Shown here in pieces: positions 31,671-39,486 of a stretch of DNA of 64,000 bases; position 1 is the stretch's first letter, and each line of letters opens with the position of its first letter. Source of the DNA: Kitasatospora sp. MMS16-BH015 (lineage in GTDB: Bacteria; Actinomycetota; Actinomycetes; Streptomycetales; Streptomycetaceae). The notes beneath the pieces are model-generated. The model ran no database searches. It was given only the letters and a program-made list of their open reading frames with translations, and had not been told where the DNA came from. The position numbers were made by a program, and so were the translations under genes. The DNA lies in the NCBI RefSeq assembly GCF_002943525.1, contig NZ_CP025394.1, positions 7,827,001 through 7,891,000 of the forward strand, given 5' to 3'.

Positions 31671-32819
31671 TCAGTCCGGCTGCGGGTAGGTCCGGCCCTT
31701 CCAGGCCGCGCCCTGCCCGCGCCAGTGCTGGACGGCCGAATCCACCGTCATCAGCAGGTAGAGCAGAGCGGTGAACGGCAGCAGCAGCGCCGAGCCGGCC
31801 GGCTGGCGGTAGTACCGGACCATCGGCAGGAAGGTGCCCGTCATCAGGGCCCAGGCCGCCGCCCCGACCAGCAGCACCTCCGGCGCCCACCCCAGCAGCC
31901 CGGCCAGCACCGCCAGCGGCGGCACCAGGTAGATCAGGGCCAGCCCGAGCACGGTGCCGGCCAGCAGCAGCGGCGAGTGCCGCAGCTGGGCGTACGCGCT
32001 GCGCGAGACCATCCGCCAGAGCTGGGCCAGCTCCGGGTACGGCCGCACGCTGTCCACCTGCTCGGCGAGGCCCAGCCAGGTGCGCCCGCCCGAGCGCTTG
32101 ACCGCGCGGGCGATCGAGACGTCGTCGATCACCGCCCCGCGCACCGCCGCCACCCCGCCGGCCCGCTCCAGCGCCTCGCGGCGCACCAGCGAGCAGCCGC
32201 CGGCCGCGGCGGCCGTCCGCGCCTTCGGGCGGTTGCTGCGGCGGAAGGGATAGAGCTGGGCGAAGAAGTACACGAAGGCCGGCACGATCAGCCGCTCCCA
32301 GCGGGTGGCCACCCGCAGCCGGGCCATCTGCGAGACCAGGTCGAGACCGTTCGCCTCGGCCGAGGCCACCAGGGCGGCCAGCGAATCCGGGCCGTGCGCG
32401 ATGTCGGCGTCGGTCAGCAGCAGGTACTCGCAAGTACCGGCCGCCGCGACGCCGTGCCGCAGCGCCCAGAGCTTGCCCGTCCAGCCCGGCGGCAGCGGCG
32501 GGGGCGTGGTCACCTCCAGCGGCAGGCCGCCCGCCGCGCCCAGCCGCGCGGCCAGCTCGCCGGTGCCGTCCGAGCTGTGGTCGTCCACCAGGATCACCCG
32601 GGCCTCGCCCGGGTAGCGCTGGGCCAGCAGGCCGGGCAGGCTCACCGGCAGCACCTCGGCCTCGTCCCGGGCCGGGACGAGCACCACCACGCTCGGCCAG
32701 CGCTCCGGCGCCGGGTGCGGCGGCAGCCGCTGGTCGGTACGCCAGAACAGGCCGTGGCAGCACGTCAGCCAGAGCCAGCAGAGCAGGGACAACCCCGAGA
32801 TCCACAGCAGCACGGTCAC
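31671..32819 (-). CDS. hpnB: HpnB-like family 2 glycosyltransferase, membrane-associated
   Basis: A 382-residue protein: an N-terminal membrane helix (LLWISGLSLLCWLWLTCCHG), a GT-A domain (WPSVVVLVPARDEAEVLPVS, VILVDDHSSDGTG, LLTDADIAHGPDSL with the metal-binding DxD-like DAD), and two or three C-terminal membrane helices (from LLLAGTVLGLALIYLVPPL). The pattern fits HpnB, the hopene-associated glycosyltransferase family, but no other hopanoid gene is in the window, so the acceptor is uncertain. The GTG at 32819 has CAGACT (32831-32826) 6 nt upstream. The frame is open to 33569, opposite the racemase gene. Confidence 0.8.
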   Translation of the reverse strand: MTVLLWISGLSLLCWLWLTCCHGLFWRTDQRLPPHPAPERWPSVVVLVPARDEAEVLPVSLPGLLAQRYPGEARVILVDDHSSDGTGELAARLGAAGGLPLEVTTPPPLPPGWTGKLWALRHGVAAAGTCEYLLLTDADIAHGPDSLAALVASAEANGLDLVSQMARLRVATRWERLIVPAFVYFFAQLYPFRRSNRPKARTAAAAGGCSLVRREALERAGGVAAVRGAVIDDVSIARAVKRSGGRTWLGLAEQVDSVRPYPELAQLWRMVSRSAYAQLRHSPLLLAGTVLGLALIYLVPPLAVLAGLLGWAPEVLLVGAAAWALMTGTFLPMVRYYRQPAGSALLLPFTALLYLLMTVDSAVQHWRGQGAAWKGRTYPQPD

Positions 32820-32825
32820 CCCGGC

Positions 32826-32880
32826 AGTCTGCCGCACCGGACCGTGCCGGCGGGGGCGGCCGGGCGGGTTCCAGTAGAGT
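32826..32880. promoter_or_regulatory. Divergent leaderless -10 boxes for hpnB-like and racemase genes
   Basis: CAGACT (32831-32826, minus) is 6 nt from the GTG at 32819; TAGAGT (32875-32880, plus) is 8 nt from the ATG at 32889. No good -35 is seen for either. Both genes start inside 70 bp, so their promoters face each other back to back. Confidence 0.45.
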
Positions 32881-32888
32881 TTCGGCCT

Positions 32889-33677
32889 ATGAAGATCGCA
32901 CTGATGGACTCCGGGATCGGCCTGCTCGCCGCTGCCGCCGCGCTGCGCGGCCTGCGGCCCGACGCGGACCTCGTGCTCTCCTCCGACCCCGCCAGCATGC
33001 CCTGGGGCCCCCGGCCCGAGGCCGAGATCGTCGAGCTCGCGCTCGGCTGTGCGCGGGCCGCCGCCGAGCTGCGGCCGGACGCGCTGGTGGTCGCCTGCAA
33101 CACCGCCTCGGTGCACGCCCTGGAGGCCCTGCGGGCCGCCCTCGAACCGGGTATCCCGGTGATCGGCACCGTCCCGGCGATCAAGCCGGCCGCCGCGGCC
33201 GGCGGCTCGGTGGCGATCTGGGCCACCCCGGCCACCACCGGCAGCGCCTACCAGCGCGGCCTGATCCGCGAGTTCGGCGGTTCGGCCGCCGTCACCGAGG
33301 TGGCCTGCCCCGGGCTGGCCGACGCCGTGGAGCGCGGCGACGCCGCCGCGGTGGAGGCCGCCGTCGCGGACGCCGCCGCCCGCACCCCCGCCGGCACCTC
33401 GGCCCTGGTGCTCGGCTGCACCCACTACGAGCTGGTCGCCGAGGTGATCCGGGCCGCCGTCGGCCCGACCCCCCGCTTCTTCGGCTCCGCCGAGGCCGTG
33501 GCCGCCCAGGCCCTGCGCCGGATCGCCTCTGACACTCCGGTTGGCGCGGGCCGCCTTACGGTCCTGCACGCGGGCGTCGAGACCGCCCTGCCGCCGGCTG
33601 CCCTTGGTTATGAGGAGGGGCGACTGCTACTCGGGGGTACGCGGTCGGAAGAAGCGGAGTCGCTGCTCCCGCACTGA
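32889..33677 (+). CDS. murI: Glutamate/aspartate racemase family protein (MurI-like)
   Basis: A 262-residue protein with the two-cysteine racemase layout: MDSGIGL (Asp7, Ser8), ACNTAS (Cys70) and GCTHYE (Cys177, His179). Length matches MurI (about 265). Such enzymes make D-glutamate for peptidoglycan in the cytoplasm without cofactor. The N-terminal MDSGIGLLAA differs from the classical FDSGxGG, so it could be a paralogue rather than the housekeeping enzyme. The last 30 residues use less biased codons. A palindromic element starts 4 bp after the stop. Confidence 0.8.
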   Translation: MKIALMDSGIGLLAAAAALRGLRPDADLVLSSDPASMPWGPRPEAEIVELALGCARAAAELRPDALVVACNTASVHALEALRAALEPGIPVIGTVPAIKPAAAAGGSVAIWATPATTGSAYQRGLIREFGGSAAVTEVACPGLADAVERGDAAAVEAAVADAAARTPAGTSALVLGCTHYELVAEVIRAAVGPTPRFFGSAEAVAAQALRRIASDTPVGAGRLTVLHAGVETALPPAALGYEEGRLLLGGTRSEEAESLLPH

Positions 33678-33680
33678 GCC

Positions 33681-33773
33681 AGTTGCACTACCCAGGGGCG
33701 CGGGGAACTGCGCGCAGTCGGAAGGCGACAGGCCCGTACCTTCCGCACTCGCGCAGTTCCCCGCGCCCCTGGG
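33681..33773. repeat. Palindromic intergenic element, copy 2 (perfect 24-bp arms)
   Basis: The left arm, 33691-33714, includes AGGGGCGCGGGGAACTGCGC and pairs without mismatch with 33750-33773. Inside the 35-nt loop CGGAAGG (33719-33725) and CCTTCCG (33739-33745) form a second stem. The flank AGTTGCACTA (33681-33690) is shared with the copy at 55.5 kb. It lies between convergent racemase and deacetylase genes and probably terminates both. Confidence 0.85.
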
Positions 33774-33791
33774 TATACGCCCCCAGCAGGG

Positions 33792-34811
33792 TTACGCCCG
33801 CCGTAGGCGGTTCAGCCAGCGGGCCAGGCCGGTGCGCTCCAGGCCGGAGAGCAGGCTGTCGATGCGGCGGATGCTGGTGGTGGCGTCCACCTGGAGGCGG
33901 CTGATCCGCAGCGGGTGGGCGGGCAGCCGGGGGCTCAGGCGGTGGTCGGAGAGGAAGGCGAGGCGGTAGCCGAGCTGGCGCAGCACGGCGTCGGCGCGGG
34001 GGTCGTAGCCGCCGTCGGGGTAGGCGAAGGCGGCGGGGGCCTCGCCGAGCCACTGGGTGAGGATCGCGTGGGCGCCGTTGATCTCGGCCTGGACGGTGGT
34101 GTCGTCGCACCGGCTCAGGCTCGGGTGGCCCAGCGTGTGGTTGCCGATCGCCACCCCGGCGGCGCGCAGCAGGTGGAGGTCCTCGGGGCGCAGCTGCTCC
34201 TGGCGGGGCGCCTGGTGGGTGGCGCTGACCCGCAGCTCGTGCAGGCTGCGGCGGCGGTCCGGATCGGGCAGCGCCTTGAGCCCGGCCAGCACCCCGCCGG
34301 GGCCGGCCACGGCCCGGGCCCGGCCGCCGTGCCGGGCCAGGTACTCGGCCTCGTGCCACCAGAACGGCTGATCGGTGCCGATCAGCTCGGCTATCACGAA
34401 GGCGGCCGCCGGGATCCGCCGGGCGGCGAGCTGCGGCAGTGCGGTGGTGAGCACGGTGCGGTCGGCGTCGTCGAAGGTGATCAGCACGCTCCGCGGCGGC
34501 AGCGGCCGGCCCTCGGCCACCGCCCGCTCCACCTCGAGCAGCGAGACCGGGGTGGCCAGTCGGCGCAGCCGGTCCAGCTGGGCGGCGAAGGAACGCGGGT
34601 CCGGCACGCCGTGGTAGGCGAGCACGGCCAGCCGTCCGGCGGCGCGGGTGCGGCGGCGCGGCTGGCCGTGCGAGCGGCGCAGCCGGCTGCGCCGCAGCCG
34701 GGACAGCTGGGCGGGGGCGGCCGTCGGCGGGGCGACGGGCTCGGCGGCACTGGTGACGCCGGCGGCCGTACTGGCGCTGACAGTACTGGTGGTGGGCATG
34801 GACTGCGGCAC
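33792..34811 (-). CDS. Polysaccharide deacetylase (NodB homology domain)
   Basis: A 339-residue protein. After a basic Ala-rich N-terminus (RLRRSRLRRSHGQPRRRTRA), the carbohydrate esterase 4 domain shows RLAVLAYHGVPDP, SVLITFDDADRT (catalytic Asp and metal Asp), VAIGNHTLGHPSLS (metal-binding His pair) and FAYPDGGYD. It removes acetyl groups from a polysaccharide, possibly in the cell envelope, although no clear signal peptide is visible. I chose the GTG at 34811 because GAGGGGGG lies about 4 nt upstream; an ATG at 34799 is the alternative. Confidence 0.85.
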   Translation of the reverse strand: MPQSMPTTSTVSASTAAGVTSAAEPVAPPTAAPAQLSRLRRSRLRRSHGQPRRRTRAAGRLAVLAYHGVPDPRSFAAQLDRLRRLATPVSLLEVERAVAEGRPLPPRSVLITFDDADRTVLTTALPQLAARRIPAAAFVIAELIGTDQPFWWHEAEYLARHGGRARAVAGPGGVLAGLKALPDPDRRRSLHELRVSATHQAPRQEQLRPEDLHLLRAAGVAIGNHTLGHPSLSRCDDTTVQAEINGAHAILTQWLGEAPAAFAYPDGGYDPRADAVLRQLGYRLAFLSDHRLSPRLPAHPLRISRLQVDATTSIRRIDSLLSGLERTGLARWLNRLRRA

Positions 34812-35121
34812 GGTTCCCCCCTCGGTCGCCGATGACGGCGCGGCGGTACCACCGGAAGCCGTGCGTGGGCGGCGACCGGTCAACCCGGGCGCGGCGGCTC
34901 CGCTCCCTGGCAGGCAACGGACCACGGGGACTCCCGACCCGTGAGTGTCCGCTACCGGATCGCTCAATGTAGTGGAGACCGCCGACGTCCACCGATGGTT
35001 GTACGGCAGATGACACCTTTTCTCACAGAGGCGCGCGGCATGCGCACGAGGTCTCCCACCCACCCACGCCGCGCCGCCGCAAGCGGTGCTCCCGTGCGCC
35101 CCGGGGTATACGGTTGGGAGC
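34812..35121. other. Divergent intergenic region with a leaderless promoter at its right end
   Basis: 310 bp without a supported gene. TACGGT (35109-35114), 7 nt before the ATG at 35122, is the promoter of the small membrane protein. The deacetylase promoter must lie further left; TACATT near 34970 on the minus strand is a weak candidate. Confidence 0.4.
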
Positions 35122-35376
35122 ATGGCCGAAACCGAACGTGACCGACCGATGACCCGGGCGGCCCGGCTCTTCACCGGCGGCGCGCTGCGCCGCCACCCCC
35201 TCCTGCTCGCGCTGGTGGGCGCCGCCTGCGTGGGCATCGGCATCATGACCGCCGTCGCCGTCCCGGACAGCGACGGCCCCGCCTGGGCGATGGCGGTGGC
35301 GGGCTGCCTGGCCGCCGGCGTGATGCTGCTCGGCCGGGTCGCGTTCGCGCGCCTCCGCCCCCCGCTGCGCCAGTGA
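35122..35376 (+). CDS. Small two-helix membrane protein
   Basis: An 84-residue protein: a charged N-terminus (MAETERDRPMTRAARL), one hydrophobic segment (LLLALVGAACVGIGIMTAVA) and a second (WAMAVAGCLAAGVMLLGRVA), ending in a basic tail. I recognise no family. The start rests on TACGGT 7 nt upstream of the ATG (leaderless) and on typical codon bias. It lies 59 bp before the NUDIX gene, which has its own -10 box. Confidence 0.65.
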   Translation: MAETERDRPMTRAARLFTGGALRRHPLLLALVGAACVGIGIMTAVAVPDSDGPAWAMAVAGCLAAGVMLLGRVAFARLRPPLRQ

Positions 35377-35435
35377 GCCCCGGACGGTCGTGACTCGGCC
35401 GCACCGCGGGTGGGCCGCCGCGTAGGGTCGGCCCC

Positions 35436-35912
35436 ATGCCTATTCCTCCTTTTCTGGCCGAACTCCGTTCGTTCGTCGGCACCCGCCCGCTCTGGCTCTC
35501 CGGAGTGGGCGCCGTGGTGCTGGACGGGCAGGGCAGGGTGCTGCTCGGGCGCCGCGCCGACTCCGGCGAATGGGCGCTGATCGGCGGCATCCTCGACCCG
35601 GGGGAGGAGCCGGCCGACTGCGTGGTCCGCGAGTGCTTCGAGGAGACCGGCGTGGTGGTCCGCCCCGAGCGGCTGAGCTCGGTCTCGGTCTCCCCGATGA
35701 CCCAGTACCCCAACGGGGACCAGGCCCGTTACCTGGACCTGACCTTCCGCTGCCGACTGGTCTCCGGCGAGGCCCGGGTGAACGACGACGAGTCGCTGGA
35801 GGTCGGCTGGTACGTCCCGGCCGACTTCCCCGAGCTGGACGCGTACACCCGCCGCCGGATCGACATCGCGCTCGCGGACAAGCCGGAGACGGTGTTCGAG
35901 ACCACCGTCTGA
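35436..35912 (+). CDS. NUDIX hydrolase
   Basis: A 158-residue protein with a complete Nudix box, GGILDPGEEPADCVVRECFE followed by ETGV (about 50-73), matching GX5EX7REUXEEXGU. PLWLSGVGAVVLDGQGRVLL is the usual first strand. It hydrolyses a nucleoside diphosphate linked to another group with Mg2+; substrate unknown. TAGGGT (35423-35428) lies 7 nt before the ATG, so the message is probably leaderless. Confidence 0.9.
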   Translation: MPIPPFLAELRSFVGTRPLWLSGVGAVVLDGQGRVLLGRRADSGEWALIGGILDPGEEPADCVVRECFEETGVVVRPERLSSVSVSPMTQYPNGDQARYLDLTFRCRLVSGEARVNDDESLEVGWYVPADFPELDAYTRRRIDIALADKPETVFETTV

Positions 35913-35950
35913 GGCCCCGGCCGAGGCCACCGGCTGAGGCGTCGAGACCC

Positions 35951-36457
35951 TCAGAGCTTGCGCTGGCGGTACATCTCCTCGGCCGCGTCCAGCACGGCGG
36001 CCAGGTCGCCGCCCGCGGTGGCGGTGGCCACGGCGGCCACCGCGCCCTCGACGAAGGGGGCGTCGGCCAGCCGGACGGGGAAGGGCAGGCCGTGCTCGTC
36101 GGCGGCGGCCAGCAGGGCGTGCACGGTCGTGACGGCGGTGCCGAGGTCGGCGAGGATGGCCACCCCGTGGCCCTGGTCCACCCGGCGGGCCGCCGCCGCG
36201 ACCAGGACCGCGCTGGTGCCCGGGCCGTCCGCGAGGCTGCCGCCGGTGGTGGCCACCGGCGCCGGGTCCGGGCCGCCGCCGAGGGCCACGGCCAGCGAGC
36301 CGGCCGCCGCGGCCAGCTCCTCGCTGTGCGAGACCAGCACCAGCCCCACCCGCCCGTGCCCGCCGGGCCGGGGCGCGGGGACGGGCGACTCGGCGGTCAC
36401 GGCGGAGGGGGCGGTCGAGATCGGGATCACCTCGGCGCGGTGGTCGGTGCGGTGCAT
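35951..36457 (-). CDS. dhaM: DhaM-like PTS EIIA(Man)-type phosphotransfer protein
   Basis: A 168-residue protein. After a disordered N-terminus, GRVGLVLVSHSEELAAAA carries the phosphorylatable His (His44), followed by ILADLGTAVTTVHALLAA and ADAPFVEGAVAAVATATAGG, matching the EIIA domain of PTS-dependent dihydroxyacetone kinase. DhaM passes phosphate from HPr to DhaL-ADP. The expected dhaK and dhaL genes are not adjacent. The frame is open to 36586; the ATG at 36457 has GGAG about 8 nt upstream and I prefer it. Confidence 0.8.
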   Translation of the reverse strand: MHRTDHRAEVIPISTAPSAVTAESPVPAPRPGGHGRVGLVLVSHSEELAAAAGSLAVALGGGPDPAPVATTGGSLADGPGTSAVLVAAAARRVDQGHGVAILADLGTAVTTVHALLAAADEHGLPFPVRLADAPFVEGAVAAVATATAGGDLAAVLDAAEEMYRQRKL

Positions 36458-36681
36458 CGGCTGCTCCAGGGGCAGGTCAGGGCGGCCGGGCGCCGCCGCA
36501 GACCGCCGGCGCACCCGGACCCCCACTCTGGCAGCCACCGTGCCCGCTAGCACACTCGCCGCCCCGAAGCGGGCCGATCGGCGCATCTCGGCCCGTGCGG
36601 AGGAAGCCTCGCCGAAGCACCCGCCGGGCGGCGGCGGGGTGGATACGCTGGCAGCCGGACGACCGTGGGAGGAGCTGCGCA

Positions 36682-36912
36682 GTGGCGGCGAACAGTGGGA
36701 CGCGGGTGGAGGCCAAGCCCGAGCTGGACCTGACGGGGGCCGAGTGGCTCTCCAGCAGTCAGGGGGTGGGCGACGTACAGATCGCCTTCGTCGAGGGCTA
36801 CATCGCGATGCGGGACGGCCGCCAGCCGGAGGGCCCGGTGCTGGTCTTCACCCCGGCCGAGTGGCGGGCCTTCGTCCTGGGCGCCCGGGACGGCGAGTTC
36901 GACCTCACCTGA
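36682..36912 (+). CDS. DUF397 domain protein
   Basis: A 76-residue protein with the DUF397 pattern LDLTGAEWLSSSQ, YIAMRDGRQPEGPVLVFTPA, EWRAFVLGARDGEFDLT. DUF397 proteins usually follow an XRE-type regulator gene and act with it; none is adjacent here, so this is an orphan. The GTG at 36682 has GGGAGGAG about 8 nt upstream. The usual GxCVEVA segment is replaced by VGDVQIAFV, a divergence that may reflect a different partner. Confidence 0.8.
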   Translation: MAANSGTRVEAKPELDLTGAEWLSSSQGVGDVQIAFVEGYIAMRDGRQPEGPVLVFTPAEWRAFVLGARDGEFDLT

Positions 36913-37595
36913 GGCTCCGCCGAGCGGCGCCTGAGCAGCACCCCTGAGCAGCACCTGAGTACCGGCTCTGCGCCAATCCCCGATTTGTCGTTGACTGTTC
37001 GACAAGAAACAGCCCACAGTATGTGCAGCAGGCAGACGCCGTGCCCATCGCCCCCACGCGACCGAGCACGGCGCCTGCTGTGACGCCCGGCACGAGTGCC
37101 GAGCTCCTCCCGTGGTGTTGCCCGGACGCACCAGGGTGCGTCGGCCGGTCCCGGCCCCCGAAGGGGTCGGCAGTCGCCGGGAGGCGTGGCACCTTCGTCC
37201 GAGAGCGACTCGGGCGCAGGCGCCGGGTTGCCCGCGATCCGCACGCCCCCACGCGGCGGTGTCACGGGCGAGGTTCGCGGTGCGACGGGCCGGGGCCCCG
37301 CGAACCTGGCTTGTGGAGTGGTACTTCAGGTGTACGTCAGGTTGGAGTACTACGTCAGGTCTGTCGGTGTTCGTCAGGTCTGAGCGGTGGTTCTGTCGCA
37401 CGACGATGCGCACAGCTGAAGGAAAGCGCACGCGGGCGCGCCGCGACATGCCGCCCCCCGGTGGATCGAGCCCACAGCGGCTGTCGTGCAGAACCGAACG
37501 TAGCCCGGACGGTTGCTCAGAGTCAACATTGGTCTCTGAGCGTGGATCTGGGCCGAGCCGCCGACCCGCCCCGTGAGCAGGCCGTGACGGGCACG
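36913..37595. other. Long intergenic region (683 bp) without a supported gene
   Basis: Frames here are open on both strands but the translations are Arg/Pro/Cys-rich and match nothing I know. Two things stand out: a local lower-GC patch with TTGACT at 36991, possibly a promoter, and four copies of a TWCKTCAGGT repeat at 37322-37379. An unannotated small RNA or a lost gene is possible. Confidence 0.4.
37322..37379 (+). repeat. Four direct repeats TWCKTCAGGT
   Basis: TACTTCAGGT (37322-37331), TACGTCAGGT (37333-37342), TACGTCAGGT (37351-37360) and TTCGTCAGGT (37370-37379). Start spacings are 11, 18 and 19 bp. They lie about 230-290 bp before the start codon at 37608 and may be regulator-binding sites. 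Confidence 0.7.
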
Positions 37596-37607
37596 TACGA
37601 TGGTGTC

Positions 37608-38102
37608 ATGTCATTTCTCCGCCGACGCTCCGGCTCGCCCGCAGGACCGGACTTCGACGTGCTCGCGATGGACCCGGGCGACTGGCCCGGCCACTTCGGC
37701 GCCATGACGATGACCGGCACGGATGGCTCGTGCCAGGGGATCTTCCTGCGCTACGACCTCTTCGGCGGCCGCGGCCCCGCGATGTTCATCGGCAATCTCC
37801 CCGAGGGCTCGCCGGCCCGGGACGCGGCCGACGGAGTCCCGTTCGAGGTCCGTCAGCTCCTGGCGGCGCTCGAGGTCGAGGAACCGGTCGAATTCGTCTC
37901 CGCCGAGGACTTCCCGGTGATGCTCGGGGACGACCTGCTGATCGTGAAGAAGATCAAGGTCAGTGAGGGCCGGGTGTTCTGCGCCCAGTTCGGCCGCAGC
38001 GACGGCGTGCAGGTCACCATCGCCTCCTGGGACAGACCGATCGCGGACGACCTCTACCAGCTGCTCAAGCCGCTGCCGGCCGACATGTTCCAGCAGGGCT
38101 GA
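37608..38102 (+). CDS. Conserved streptomycete protein of unknown function
   Basis: A 164-residue protein starting MSFLRRRSGSPAGPDFDVLA, with later segments SCQGIFLRYDLFGGRGPAMF, FGRSDGVQVTIASWDRPI and a QLLKPLPADMFQQG end. I recognise it as a conserved streptomycete protein but know no function. No signal peptide or membrane helix. The ATG at 37608 is supported by TACGAT (37596-37601) 6 nt upstream (leaderless); the frame is open to 37023 but that part is low quality. Confidence 0.75.
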   Translation: MSFLRRRSGSPAGPDFDVLAMDPGDWPGHFGAMTMTGTDGSCQGIFLRYDLFGGRGPAMFIGNLPEGSPARDAADGVPFEVRQLLAALEVEEPVEFVSAEDFPVMLGDDLLIVKKIKVSEGRVFCAQFGRSDGVQVTIASWDRPIADDLYQLLKPLPADMFQQG

Positions 38103-38157
38103 GCGCCAGGGCATCGGCAGGGCAGCGGGTAGAGCTGACGGTGCCTTTCGGCCATGC

Positions 38158-38187
38158 TTGACGTGTTCGATCAACGATTCGTACAGT
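38158..38187 (+). promoter_or_regulatory. Strong promoter of the leader peptide / flavoprotein transcript
   Basis: TTGACG (38158-38163), an 18-bp spacer and TACAGT (38182-38187), with the leader ATG 7 nt downstream. This is one of the two best vegetative-type promoters in the window and predicts a leaderless leader peptide. Confidence 0.65.
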
Positions 38188-38194
38188 CACCAGC

Positions 38195-38293
38195 ATGCCG
38201 CTCCGCCGCCTGCTGCTGACCGGTCGCAGGTACCTGGATCTGCGGCGCACCGCGAGCGCGGCGTGTCCGGGGACGCGAGTGAGGGCTCTGTAA
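38195..38293 (+). CDS. Short leader peptide, DLxRxxSAxC type (putative cysteine-responsive)
   Basis: A 32-codon ORF. Its core RRYLDLRRTASAACPG matches the actinobacterial leader pattern RRxxDLxRxxSAxC that precedes sulfur-metabolism genes, where ribosome behaviour at the Cys codon is thought to set expression of the gene behind it. It ends 52 bp before the acyl-CoA dehydrogenase-like gene. The peptide starts directly at the predicted transcription start. The link with sulfur fits the downstream gene type (SfnB/DszC-like). Confidence 0.7.
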   Translation: MPLRRLLLTGRRYLDLRRTASAACPGTRVRAL

Positions 38294-38345
38294 ACCCTGA
38301 GGCTCCGTCAACCCCGCACGCCGACGCCCCAGGAGGCGCCGCACC

Positions 38346-39482
38346 ATGACCCCCACGCCCCCCACCACCGACGCCCTGACGGTGGGCCGCACCGTCGCCG
38401 ACGCCCTCGCGGGCCTGCCCCGGGTGGTCGACCTGCTCGCGGCCCGCGCCGAGGAGCACGACCGGGACGCGACCTTCCCGTACCAAGGCGTCGAGGCCGT
38501 GCACGAGGCCGGGCTGCTCACCCTCACCGTGGCGCAGCGCCACGGCGGGCCGGGCGGCGGGCTGGCCGACACCGTGGCCGTGCTGGCCGGGCTCGGCCGC
38601 GGCGACGCCTCGGTGGCCGTGCTGACGGCCTGCACCCTGCTGCGCCACGCCGAGCAGGCCCGCACCGGCGGGTGGCCGGCCGCCGCGTACCGCAGACTGC
38701 TGACCGAATCCCGGCGCGGGCCCACCCTGCTCAACACGCTGCGCGCGGAGCCCGGCGGCACGGGGGCGCTGCCCGCCACGGTGGCCCGGCGGGACGGCGA
38801 GCAGTGGCTGCTGACGGGACGCAAGACCGGCTGCGCCGGGGCCGAGGCGCTGGCCTGGATGGCGGTCTGGGCGCGCACCGACGAGCGGGTGCCGCGGACC
38901 GGGCTGTTCCTGCTCCGGGGCGACGGGCCGGGCATCGAGATCGACCCGGTCTGGGACCAGCTGGGCCTGCGGGCCAGCTCCGGGCACGATGTGGTGCTCA
39001 CCGCGGCGCCCTGTCCGGCCGGGCAGGTGCTCGGGCTGGCCGCGCCCGGCGAGGTGGCGCCGTTGGAGGCGGCCTGGCACGACCTGGCCTTCGCCGCCGT
39101 GCAGCTCGGGGTGGCCCGGGCCGCCCAGGACTGGCTGGTGCGCTACCTGGCCACCCAGGGGGCGGCCGCGCGCCACCGGAACGCGCTGGGCGAGCTGGAG
39201 GCCGCCCTGATCGTGGCCGAGGAGCTGCTGGCCGGGCTGGCCGGCCGGATCGACCGGGGCTGCCTGACCGCCGCGAGCCGGGCCGGCGCGGCCCGACTGC
39301 ACGTGGTGCGGACGGCCACCGACGCCGTCCAACAGGCCGTCAGCCTCACCGGCACCCCGGGCCTGAGCCGCCGTCACCCGCTGGAGCGTCACCTGCGCGA
39401 CTCGCTCAGCGGGCGCGGCCACTTCACCGCCGAGGACCTCACCCTCGACGGACTGGCCCAGGCCGCGCTCGACCGCCGATAA
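38346..39482 (+). CDS. Acyl-CoA dehydrogenase-like flavoprotein, possibly SfnB/DszC-type (sulfur acquisition)
   Basis: A 378-residue protein with the acyl-CoA dehydrogenase fold: VEAVHEAGLLTLTVAQRHGG, WLLTGRKTGCAGAEALAWMA (flavin-binding strands), WDQLGLRASSGHDVVL and a C-terminal HPLERHLRDSLSGRGH. The last motif resembles the flavin-dependent monooxygenases DszC and SfnB, which cleave organosulfur compounds, rather than fatty-acid enzymes; the leader peptide supports that reading. AGGAGG lies about 10 nt before the ATG. No flavin reductase gene is adjacent. Confidence 0.75.
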   Translation: MTPTPPTTDALTVGRTVADALAGLPRVVDLLAARAEEHDRDATFPYQGVEAVHEAGLLTLTVAQRHGGPGGGLADTVAVLAGLGRGDASVAVLTACTLLRHAEQARTGGWPAAAYRRLLTESRRGPTLLNTLRAEPGGTGALPATVARRDGEQWLLTGRKTGCAGAEALAWMAVWARTDERVPRTGLFLLRGDGPGIEIDPVWDQLGLRASSGHDVVLTAAPCPAGQVLGLAAPGEVAPLEAAWHDLAFAAVQLGVARAAQDWLVRYLATQGAAARHRNALGELEAALIVAEELLAGLAGRIDRGCLTAASRAGAARLHVVRTATDAVQQAVSLTGTPGLSRRHPLERHLRDSLSGRGHFTAEDLTLDGLAQAALDRR

Positions 39483-39486
39483 CCCC

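Noticed and set aside
31671..32819. Part of a hopanoid biosynthetic cluster
   Set aside because: No squalene-hopene cyclase or other hpn gene is present; only the HpnB-like transferase is seen.
37023..37607. N-terminal extension of the gene at 37608
   Set aside because: The extension is Arg/Pro/Cys-rich, covers the direct repeats, and a -10 box lies 6 nt before 37608.
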